Shown here one piece after another: positions 36,693-47,500 of a stretch of DNA of 64,000 nucleotides. The position numbers were made by a program, and so were the translations under genes. Origin of the DNA: Xanthostigma xanthostigma (lineage: Eukaryota > Arthropoda > Insecta > Raphidioptera > Raphidiidae); assembly GCA_963575645.1 (NCBI GenBank), contig OY754468.1:23026465-23090464 (forward strand). Reading direction: 5' to 3'. Every line of letters starts with the position of its first letter. Positions within the stretch are counted from its first letter, which is position 1. The notes beneath the pieces were generated by a model. It was not told the DNA's origin. It made no database searches and saw only the letters and a list, made by a program, of their open reading frames with translations.

Positions 36693-38255
36693 GACGTGAT
36701 AACGTCTTATAAATTGATGAATCACCAATCTTATAAATTGATGAAACACCGGCTGCATGCACGAAAAAGTGTAACGTTCCTAACGTTCCGCCTGACCCTG
36801 TGCGTGCTTTTCTCGAAAACGGCCCTAACGATTTGGATGAAATTTACTGAAAAGGGATTTTGGGGGGCAAAAAATCGTTTTAGCTAGGTCTCATCTCTCG
36901 AAAAAATCGTTTTCATACAAATTTTATCATTATAAAAATCAATTTTTTGACGTATGAAAATACTTAAATATTGTAAGAAGGTTTTGGAATTTTATATAAA
37001 TAATGAAACAATTGTTTTCAAAATATTATGACAGTTAATCTTTGAGACTTAAAATAAATACGAAAGAAATAAAGTTAAAAAAATTTTATTATTGGTGGTG
37101 AGTAATTTTAATAAATAAAATTAACCTAAATTTGAAGCGAAAGATGCAATATCATAGATTCGAATTATTATAGTTATTATAAGGTAAGTAACCTAAATAT
37201 GGGCACCCCTAAACATTTTGTTGATTAATAGCTTTATTATTCAAGATTAAACTTAAAAAAAAAATACGTTTGTTCTTGAGGTCATAACGAATACAGAATC
37301 ATAGACAAAATTTGCAAAAACCATTTTTATATTTTCAAAAAATCACACATAAAAAAATTAATCAGGTGTCCATATTAAGAGCATCATGTTCTAAATAGGG
37401 GCACCATAAAAAAACTTAAAAAGAAACAATTTAATACCGAAAACAATAATGTAATTCTTAATATTAACTAAAAGAAACTTGAAAACTTGCGATATTAAAA
37501 AAAAGTTTAAGTTGCACAATTAAATTTTAGTCATCTTTGGCTCAGTCCACAGCATTCTTCGTGAACCCAAGTCTGGCAAACGGTACACTGCCTCATGTCT
37601 TTCTGCTCATCTTCCTTGCAAAGGGTACAGTACCAAGATTCTTTCCGAGGAATTGAAATGCCACTGCACGTTGCTTTATTTAATTTGACGCTTTGTTGTT
37701 TGGACTGAGGTGCTTTTTGCTTGGTAATTGAGGCACTGCCCATATTTAGCAATCATTCTAGTGCCCATATTTTGGACATGCCATTACTTAAAAGTTTCGA
37801 AGCACACATTTATAATACAGAAATAAATTTAAATGTCTATAGGACCACTTCAAAGTAGAGCTCCTCAGTTTCAATTTCGTGTATAGTAACAATTAATTTT
37901 GGTACAAATTCCTTACAAAATAAATTAAAACCTACTTATCGAAAATTACAACCTCACTTTTAACATGTGACATCTTCCGATTAAAAATATTTCTGATTGC
38001 CTTCTAGCGAGTAATGGCGGAATTTTTTGTATATTCGCAGTTGTCTAAGATCCCTGCTAAGACGCATGATGCCATCTTTTGCTACAATTGGTTACTAACT
38101 GTATTTTTTCACTAGTGCCCATATTTGGGGGAGTGCCCATACTTGGTTAAGGTACCTTATGTAGAAGATAGGAGAAATAGAACATAAATTACGTATTACG
38201 GAATACGTTATCACGTAAAAACTATCGTCCGTAAACCGACTTTACAGACAACCAA
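36693..38255. mobile_element. 1.56-kb insertion in the 3' flank of copy 1, with nested pogo-type element
   Basis: The copy 2 flank reads straight through this point (AATTTTTTTAATATTTAAC), so the segment was inserted. Ends match the intron 3 repeat of copy 1 in opposite orientation. Confidence 0.6.
37182..38157 (-). mobile_element. pogo-like element remnant with PHD-type zinc finger tail
   Basis: Inverted ends AGGTA..TAACC.AA.TATGGGCAC flanked by TA. On the minus strand 37752-37531 reads WYCTLCKEDEQKDMRQC, then TVCQTWVHEECCGLSQ: a C-x2-C...C-x2-C...H-x2-C arrangement like the zinc finger at the C-terminus of some insect pogo-class transposases. The transposase core is not present. A host PHD-finger gene is less likely given the enclosing inverted repeats. 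Confidence 0.55.
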
Positions 38256-38763
38256 TTTTTTTTTATATTTAACATAGCATTTCTTCGGCACCGGTTAAGA
38301 GGAAAAACTGCCTGTAGGCAGTAGTATATCAAGTATTGCACATACCGCTATTAACCTAGCGGTATCTAAATCCTAACCCACTTCCAGATGACCTAGAAAG
38401 TTGAAATTTGGCATTCAGCTAGGTAATTGTGTGTATACAAAAGAAAAAAAATCAGAAAACAGTGAATTTTTAAGATTTCATATATTTTCTAAGATATCGA
38501 TTTTTATTAACACCTAGCGCCTTTTGAATTTGGCTCCTCGCACGGTGCAAGGTGCGCAGGGCGGGCAAGTATTCAATTGTTATAAAATATACATTTATTA
38601 TAAAAATTCGTACCTACTTGTAACGGCATTTGTTAGGTATTCAATTGTCATATTCACTGGAATACAAAACAGTTCTCTTACTAAATATTTACAATATAAT
38701 TTTCTTTGTAAATTCTGTGCTAGTTGATTTTAGGTTAGGTTGCAATCAGTAAATATACACTAA
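38256..38763. other. No gene; resumes duplicated 3' flank then unique sequence
   Basis: 38262-38333 matches 51213-51280 (AACATAGCATTTCT.C.GCACCGG); afterwards no similarity to the other units was noticed. Confidence 0.4.
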
Positions 38764-39136
38764 AGGCCCCCATACACCTCGTTCTTTTTTGGCAGTTTTA
38801 ACCGCACGGGCAAAACTGTACGGGTAAACACGAACAACGACCATATCCATACACTAGTGACTAGGCGTTGTTTCGTTCAGTTTTTCTGAAGTAGTTGCAT
38901 CATCTGATCTGCTTTGATGGATCCTACAACGTACAGAGTCGAACAAAACCCGTCCTTTTTAACTGTGTCGTCACACACACGAGCCGACTTGAACGACACG
39001 TTTAAAACGGACGGTTTAAATCAAGTAGCAGCAGATATTTTTGAACGCCGGTAAGAAGGACGGTTTTTGGCCACACACCGACCGTTTTACCCGTGCGGTT
39101 AAAACTGCCAAAAAAGAACGAGGTGTATTGGGGCCT
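38764..39136 (-). mobile_element. Harbinger-type MITE, family 1, copy B
   Basis: 373 bp flanked by TAA on both sides, ends AGGCCCCCATACAC and complement. The interior is the reverse complement of copy A (GCCGGTAAGAAGGACGGTTT here, complement there). Confidence 0.75.
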
Positions 39137-39163
39137 TAAGTAATAAATATTCGCAAAAGTTAA

Positions 39164-39727
39164 AGCGGGCTCTACACTCGCGGCCCAATTGATGTTGGTT
39201 TTTTGTCCCGCGACAAAGGGTTCGCGCTTGATTCACGGCGCGCGAACGCGAACGCATCTACACTCGCATTTATTCGCAGTAGCACACGAGACGCAGTCGA
39301 GAGTGAGCTTACCTTTCGGATGTACTATTTTTTAATACGCTTTTTTTTGAGAAAAATGAGTGCAACTGCGACGTCGTGGAATAATGAACTTTATCTAACA
39401 CTGATTGAGTGTTACCAAGCAGAACACATACTTTGGCAGTCCAAACACAAGGACCACAAAAATAAAAATAAGATGCATGATGCTTATACGCGAATCAGTG
39501 AAATTTTAAATATTCCTGTAATTGACATTAAAAAGATAATTGTAGTACGCTACAGCACACAACGTCACAGCAGCAGTAACAGTCGCATTGTCGTCCATTT
39601 TCCATGAAATCGCGAACGAAACTGCGAAACTTTGCGAGTGTGGATGAACACGTTTTCACGTGGAGTTCACGACGCGAATCGCGGCGTGAATTCGCAGTAA
39701 GAATCGCGCGCGAGTGTAGAGCCCGCA
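39164..39727 (+). mobile_element. Harbinger-type element with MADF-domain frame
   Basis: 564 bp between TAA duplications, ends AGCGGGCTCTACACTCGCG and near complement. The frame 39203-39607 contains, from Met at 39357, WNNELYLTLIECYQAEHILW followed by MHDAYTRISEILNIPVIDIK, a MADF (Myb/SANT-like) DNA-binding domain. Harbinger transposons usually carry such a protein as their second gene. The transposase is absent, so this is a deletion derivative. Confidence 0.65.
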
Positions 39728-39989
39728 TAATGAAAATAGTAGTAAGAGTTAAGTTTATTTTATTATTTTTTTCAAAGTAAAACCCAATTGTTTCCTTCTA
39801 GGTAGTGCGCTGATAATATTTTTTTCTTTCTGAAATTAGTAGATAAGCATTCATAAATTTTTATCAAAAGTAACTTCTTACGTAATTGTTTTAATTAAAT
39901 AAATATTTTAACAACTACCGTACAATGAGTCGTACAGTAGAATTAATGGTGGAAGATAAACTTATATTACACCGAATTATTCCAATCAA

Positions 39990-40500
39990 AAGTCATGATA
40001 TATACCTAATAATAATTTCTTTTGAAGGAGATTTATTTGGTAGAGGAACAAGTGAAAATAAGTTTTACCAGTGTATCGCTTGTGGCCAACGTTTCGAAAA
40101 ATATATTTTCATCATCAGGGCCTATGAACATGTAGAATATTCGTTACATATATTATTTATACATTATATTATTATATGAACATGTATAATATTCGTTACA
40201 TATATTATACATATAATATATGTAACGAATATTCTACATGTTCATAGGCCCTGATGATGAAAATATATTTTTCGAAACGTTGGCCACAAGCGATACACTG
40301 GTAAAGCTTATTTCGTTACATATATTATATTATGTATAATATATGTAACGAATATTATACATGTTCATAGGCCCTGATGATGAAAATATATTTTTCGAAA
40401 CGTTGGCCACAAGCGATACACTGGTAAAGCTTATTTTCACTTGTTCTTCTACCAAATAAATCTCCTTCAATACATATTTTGGAACAAAACTTCTACTAAC
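39990..40500. mobile_element. Penelope-like inverted cluster with three hammerhead-like motifs
   Basis: Outer arms (39990-40070 and 40430-40500) are reverse complements (GGAGATTTATTTGGTAGA). Inside, motifs lie at 40088-40118 (minus), 40251-40281 and 40374-40404 (plus): CTGATGA, GAAAA..TTTTC pairing, GAAACGTT, each flanked by GGCC on both sides. TTCGTTACATATATTAT repeats join them. Confidence 0.55.
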
Positions 40501-40525
40501 AATAATTTCTTTATAAAAAGTAATG

Positions 40526-40778
40526 ATATCCCATCAAAAACATAAATGTGAAAAAGGGGGCCAAGTTCAATATTACATATTATACGAAAAGAATTGAGAT
40601 CTAAAAAGGTGTCAAGTTTTCACTTGACAAGTTTTCGTGTTTTATATTATGATTTATATCTAAACCTCATGTTTATATGTGTGAAAACTTGGCACCTTTT
40701 TAGATCTCAATTCTTTTCGTATAATATGTAATATTGAGCTTGGCTCCCTTTTTCACATTTATGTTTTCGATGGGATTC
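40526..40778. mobile_element. Fold-back with arms of about 100 bp
   Basis: Left arm 40528-40625 and right arm 40680-40777 are reverse complements (AGAATTGAGATCTAAAAAGG, CATAAATGTGAAAAAGGG). Adjacent to the Penelope-like cluster and possibly part of it. Confidence 0.6.
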
Positions 40779-40801
40779 TAATAACACAGATAGTAATCAT
40801 T

Positions 40802-41525
40802 GTTTAAACAATTGCTATCTGTACAGTGATCAAATTAAAATGGCAGAGACAACTTATCAATGTGTGCTCTAAAATAATCTTCATTATTTTATTATTGATG
40901 AAACAATACTAGAAACATACAAAACATGATAAGATTTTAGAAGTTCCCTCTTTACCCCCCGGCCCCAATTCCACGCTCTTGGTTTAATTGCGTGGAGACA
41001 TTGGATTGGCAGTACCTAATATTGAAATTAAGAAAAAAAATATTATTTACAGAATTTTTTATTTTGCCCAAAAACAAACTTAAGTTCACGTAATAAAGCC
41101 ACAATGCCAGTATTAGCAAATACACTTTATTCTCGGCAGGGTTCTGGCATTTCGACCCCAGATTTTATTTTTTTAAATACGTTTACGATAAATCCCGTTT
41201 TCTCAATTATTTTACAGTTTCAAAATAGTTTTACACACAAGTAAATAAACCATGTCACAATTTACAAAAAACATTTTTTTTTGACATAACTAAATGAAAA
41301 ACAGTTTGTGGTGAACACGCGCCTGAAGACTTTGAGAAAACAATGTTCTTTCAATTAAATATATATCGTCTTCATTTCCAAATTAAGTACGCGAAAAATT
41401 CATTCAAAGCTAATAATTTTTTAACACAACGTATACTGTATAGTCCAGTTTACCTGTTATTATTTCAATTATACTATTTTTTAAATTAGGCAGATAAATT
41501 AATAAATGATAACATACGAAATGTC
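40802..41525 (+). repeat. 5' flank of tandem unit 2
   Basis: 40802-40940 matches 54117-54250 (ACAGTGATCAAATTAAAATG, CAACTTATCAATGTGTGCTC); 41093-41165 matches both 54680-54745 and 55258-55325 (ATAAAGCCACA, GTATTAGCAA.TACACT). Shows that units 2 and 3 share a longer upstream segment than unit 1 retains. Confidence 0.6.
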
Positions 41526-41532
41526 TATAAAA
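41526..41532 (+). promoter_or_regulatory. TATA box of peptidase copy 2
   Basis: TATAAAA 61 bases before the ATG of copy 2, in the same conserved promoter block as copies 1 and 3. Confidence 0.6.
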
Positions 41533-41592
41533 AGACCACACTTTTAAAATTAAAAATTAATCGTAAGTGGTCATTGTATCTAAAACCTCAAC

Positions 41593-44500
41593 ATGAAGGT
41601 AAGTCAGGATAACAATGAAAAGTTATTTAGCGTTAATAAATGTAAAATTATATTTTCAGCTACAAATTTTGATATTTGTCGTTTTATTTTTCTACAATGT
41701 GAAAACGTCTCCGATAGAATTATACGACAGTTGGACCGAAAATGGTGAAGACACGTCTTCGATCCCATGGCCAGTTTTAAAAAAGATGCATTTACACAGG
41801 CCTCCTCCTGTGGAAGTCAAAGCGATACCGAAAACTCTTGCAACGAAATACATTGATCAAAAATTAGATAATTTTGATCCTTTAAATACTGCCACGTGGA
41901 AAATGGTAATTAAATAAATCAAAACTAAGTTTTCGCTTCTAAAGATATTTCAAACAATTGATAATTTGACAATAAATAAAATTATCGACCAATTTTTCAG
42001 ACAATATATTAACAAAAAAATATATAATTAATACATTAACGTTTCAATCCGGATTTGAACCTTCTTCAGAACTGATCTAAAAAATTTAAAAATAATTAAT
42101 ATTTAAAATCTAATCAGCTTTTTATAGAATCTTTCAAAAATTATTAATGATTATCAAAATAATGAAAAAATAATAATTTTTGAAAGATTCTATAAAAAGC
42201 TAATTAGATTTTAAATATTAATTACTTTTATATTTTTTAGATCAGTTCTGAAGAAGGTCCAAATCCGGATTGAAACGTTAATGTATTAATTATATATTTT
42301 TTTGTTAATATATTGTCTGAAAAATTGGTCGATAATTTTATTTATTGAAGAGTTCAAATCAGACGTTAATCAAAGATTTGAATTGATAATTTGATTTTCT
42401 ATTTAAGTAAGTACCTATGCATTTTCTATTCATTATTTCCACAATATTTTTTGATGTTATTGAGAAATAACTTTTATAGTACTAACAGACGCTCGAACTT
42501 GGTTCGAAGCGGACAACGGATCTGGTCCGCTCCGTACCAAATCTGTTCGTCTGTACAGAAGTCTGCGTGTCCGCCCGGTTCGATGAAATGCACATCGTAC
42601 TTGGTCCGGTCCGGTACAATATCCGTGCGTGTGTATAGCAGTACGACGGACTTGATACATATAACCGTATAACGACGTCATTGTAATTCAAAACGTTGTG
42701 CACAATGCCGGATTTAGAGGTCTGGAGGCCTCGGGGCAACAAAGGAGTGGAGGCCCCCTGGCCCCAAATTATTTTCCAAATAAAATGGACAATTTTTTTC
42801 AGTCGATTTTTCCAATAAATAATTTATTGTGAAACCAAGTATAGATTCTTTTATTATTTAACAAACATATAAATATAATCAGAAACAAGAATTATCTAAA
42901 AATTAAATTTTAGCATTAACGAACAGAACTTTCCGAGCTGAAATCCAGTTCCCGAAGTAAATCACTTTCAATGCTCAGGAAATTTGATTTTTTTTTCCAA
43001 AGTCTCTATTGTGGGGGTCCCTCTTTTGTGGTGGCCCCGGGGCTGTAGCCCCGGTTGCCCTCCCCTAAATACGGCTCTGGTTGTGCAACATGACAGAAAT
43101 TTTGACAGAACGCGAAGTTCTTGGTGGAGTATTGGTATTATAAAAAGATTTCTCATGTTTGTGGGATCTATCAGATAAGTTATATTGTAACAGAGAAGCG
43201 CGTAACAACGCTCTAGAAATTCTTCGGGAGTGTTATTCAAAATATAATCTTCGCTATCAAGCGATTTTATTAACTTCATATGACTAAATTCATCGCGATC
43301 TTTCAAATAGAATTTTGCCCACTCCTTTCTTTTCTTCCTTGTTGTTTGTGGGGGCATTAACGTTGCCGCTAGAACAATCGCAATTTTCGCGCGCTTAATC
43401 ATAGGCATGATTACGTAACTGTGTACACAAGGAGACTGACAGATCCGGTCGTCTGTTGCAAGCAGCGGACTTGATCCGCCGTACCATGTCCGTTGTCGGA
43501 CCGGACCAAGTTCGAGCGTCTGTTAGTACTATTAGATTTAATTAACTCGTGTTTACAGTGAACACTTCTTTAAAAACGAGGTCAAACTCGTTTCCCTATG
43601 TAACGGATTTTCTTACGAAGTTGTAGTATTAGTAACCCTGGTGCCCGACATGGACAACTCAGTCCAGAGTAACTCCGATCAAAACAACTCGCTCAAAATA
43701 ACTTAGGTTAAAATAACTTTTGTCCAAATCGACTCGGCGGAAAAAGAACTCGGCTCAAAACAACTCCAGGCAAAAACAACTTCGGACGAAATAACCCCGG
43801 TTACAATGACTTGTTTATGAGTGAATTTGAGACTACAACTTAAAACTCACATTTTCATGAAGATTGAAAACCATCGCTTTTTTTGATAAAGGGGTATGCG
43901 AATTGTCTCGCAGTGAAACGGGAAGGGGCAAATGTGGAGTTTTTAACCGACGAAAAACAAAAACGGAGGAGGTTCTCAATTCGACGCGTATATTTTTTTT
44001 CTTTATTTATTTATTTTTTTTTTATTTATGTATGACCACGCATAACTTTTTACAGAGTAGTCCGATTTTGATAATTATTTTTTTTAAAAAAACAATTCCG
44101 GGGTGAACGATAAACGGGAATGCGAATTGTAATTTAAATGAAAATAATTTGAAATTCGATTGAATGTAATATTGTGTAATGGGTTGAAATTATTATTGAG
44201 GTGTTTGTGCTCTGAGTTGTTTCATCTGGAGATGTTTTGCCCGCAGTCGTTTTGGTACTGAGTTGTTTTGGTCCTAAGTCGTTTCGTCCAGAGTTGTTTT
44301 GTTCAGAGTTGTAGAAAGCAAAGTTGTTTCGTCCGAGTTATTATGACCTAGCACCAGTAACCCTATATAAGCAATGATTCTTTGTATGCATTAGTAGTTT
44401 AGTGGTAGAGTGCTAGCCTACCACGCGTCCGGATTGGGTTCAATTACCGTCAGGTGCGCGCAACAAATTGTTGTTTTTATTTTTTTATTATTTTTAAGTA

Positions 44501-47500
44501 GGTATACTATAGGTATATACAATTTTCGACTAATTTATCAGAAACTAAAACCCGACTACTGAAAAGTACGAAACAAGAAAATATTCTCATCTGAGGATAG
44601 CCGTGGTCGTATGGCACCTACCTTAACAAAACAATACATTTTAACAATAGTAAGCGTTCATAAGCTTTAGAGTAAAAGTGCATCACGCTATACATCTAGA
44701 GGACGCCATATGACCATATATATGAGGTGGCATACGACCACGGCTAACGTTAGATAAGAATATTTTCTTCAATAAATAAAATTATCGACCAATTTTTCAG
44801 ACAATATATTAACAAACAATATAAAATTAATACATTTTATTTATTGAAGAGTTCTAATCAGACGTTAATCAAAGATTAGAATATTTTCTTGTTTCATACT
44901 ATTCAGTAGTCGGGTTTTAGTTTTTGAACTTATTTTTTTTATTATATAGGTACGGTTTATTTTTGTAATAATTATTCAATAAAAAAATGCGTGCACCTTG
45001 CCAACCTTTTAGCCTCTAGTCATTATACATAATGGCTAAGCTGGGACACATTTCTTTGTTTTGTTGTGAGCGAAAATCTCGGAGTAAGAGGTTGCGTTGT
45101 ATTGCGAGACAACACAACAGAGAAATGTGTTTCCAGCTTTAATCGGCCTTGAATAAATACAATTCTATAATTAATATCTCATTTGTTTAGAGATATATGA
45201 GCAACGACCAATACTATAAACCTGGCGGTCCCATTTTCATAATGATTGGAGGTGAATGGACAATCATTCCTGGCCATTTGATAACTGGTCAAATGGTCAA
45301 AGCTGCACAACAAAACAACGGTTATATGTTTTATCCGGAGCACCGCTATTACGGAGACAGTAGGCCGACAGAGTACGTTTAAAAACAAAAAATTATATCT
45401 AAACAGTTAATTTTTTATTCCACTGCGGAACAGCAAAAACAGGGTTTTATTTTTTACACCGTATCTAGGTATGTGGTATTCTTTATACCCTCGAAGCATC
45501 CCAATGGCTGCATGGATTTTAATCAGCGAGGTGTCTAGTTTGTTTAATATTGAATTTTAAAAACCATAAAAAATGTAATGATATATATATTTTTTAAAAG
45601 ACGCAGTGATACAGTCAGAACTGACGTACACATTTTTTGTGCTTTTTAGCAATCTGTCTGTAGAAAACATGAAATATTTGACAACAGACCAAGCGCTTGC
45701 TGATTTAGCTTATTTCATTCAACAGAAAAAGCTCGAACTGAACGCTACCAAAGTTATTGTTTATGGTGGATCCTACGCCGGTAATTTGGCTGCGTGGGTA
45801 AGAATTAAATATCCCCATTTGGTTCAGGGAGCAATAGCCTCAAGTGCACCTGTTGAGGCTAAAGCTGATTATAAAGGTAAATCAAATCAAAAAGATTCGA
45901 AATCACCTCGTTGTAGAAAGTTTTTGTCTTCAATAAAGATTGTTTTTATTAGAAATAATTTCGTTACGGCACAAGAATGTAACGTTTAAATATATAAATA
46001 CGCAATTAGAATTTGCTGATAAGGCCACTGTACATGAAACTTGTTTTGCGGTTAGATTTAACTATTAATTTTCAAGCGCTGGCTTTTGTGGTGGCTTTTA
46101 TGTGTTGGCTTCATACGATGCGCGTATTGAAGTTTGCTTTGTAAATGGATTTGGTGCGTGCGCAGTGACAATTAAGTTTTAGCAGTGTCTCTATAGCGGC
46201 AAAACTAGCCTCGTGTGCAGCGGCCTTTATATTATAAAACACCCATTGTTGACATTACCAAGTAAAGTAAGAAAAAAATGTTATTCAAAAAATGTCACTG
46301 TCGGGACTCAAAACCGTATCATCCACTATCGCGGGGATAGTGGAAGATGTCAACAACAAGATGTTTCATAATATACATGTATAATGTATATATTATTATG
46401 CAAAAACATATTTCACTTTTTAATACCTATATTAAAAAATGATTTTATTATTTTTTTTCAACAAGAGTTCTTTGAAGTTGTCAACGACGCGTTAGCCACA
46501 GTTGACCAAAAATGTGTTGACAACATTCGAAATGCAACGGGAGAAATCGAAAAACTTTTACTTACCGACGAAGGTGCTGAAAAAGTCAGCAAACTATTCA
46601 AGTAAGCACTTTTATATTTATTTAATTTATTTATTATTGAAATTTAAACAATAGAAATTTTATATTTTAACTATAAAAATAACCTAAACGTAAACAACAA
46701 ATTACTACTGTACAAAACTATTCTGAGACCAATTTTAACTTATGCCTGCCCTGTTTGGAGTTCAATGAGCAATTCAAACTACCAAAATGTGCAACTCCAA
46801 CAAAAAAAGTCCCTCAGAATAGCAACACGCCTTCCTAAACACACCCCAATCACCCTATTGCATAACACCGTTGACATAATGCCAGTCAAAGATTTTGTGC
46901 ATGCCGCAACTTTAAAATTCTTTCTAAAATGCAGTTACAGTAATTCCGAAATTATAATCGCAATCGGTAACTATAACCTTACGAGATGTAATAAGCGCAT
47001 TAAACATATACTGCTCCAAAATTAATGCATCAGTGCATCCTAGAACATCTACATACTTGAGTTTTTTTTACACCTTTTTTCCCATAGGAACAATATAATT
47101 ATGTAAACCTGTTTATTAATGCATGGATTTACTATGCATTATGCAGTTGGTTGATTTAGTACACTGTAATAAATGTTGTAATTTTCTGTTCTTTTACTAT
47201 TCTTTGACAATGAAATTTTATCATTATTATTATTATTTATGTGTATAAAACAGGGAAACATAGATCTTCAAATCTTTGATTAACGTCTGATTAGAACTCT
47301 TCAATAATAGTATATTGTGCGACTAGTGACAGAAGGAGAAGATTCCATGAGCGTAAAACGCACGCGAGTGGAATATTCTCCTTCGATCAATGGTCGCACA
47401 TAATACTTTATTCAACTAGCACGAGTAATATGTAATCGGGGCCCTGATAAAAGAGGGAAAAATAATAAATCACCTAATTTATTGACGTACCCACCGCCCT

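Noticed and set aside
37531-37752. PHD-finger gene
   Set aside because: Only the zinc-finger tail is present and it lies within pogo-type inverted repeats, so it is a transposon remnant, not a host gene.
40071-40440. CRISPR-like array (repeated 40-50-bp units)
   Set aside because: The units are inverted relative to each other, AT-rich and part of a transposon; there are no spacers or cas genes, and the sequence is eukaryotic.
42968-43408. Host gene of 146 codons in intron 2 of copy 2
   Set aside because: It lies inside a Harbinger element with perfect inverted ends and matches the N-terminal pattern of its transposase.
44388-44458. Functional tRNA-Gly gene
   Set aside because: Acceptor and T-stem pairing is broken and no proper terminator follows; kept only as tRNA-like.
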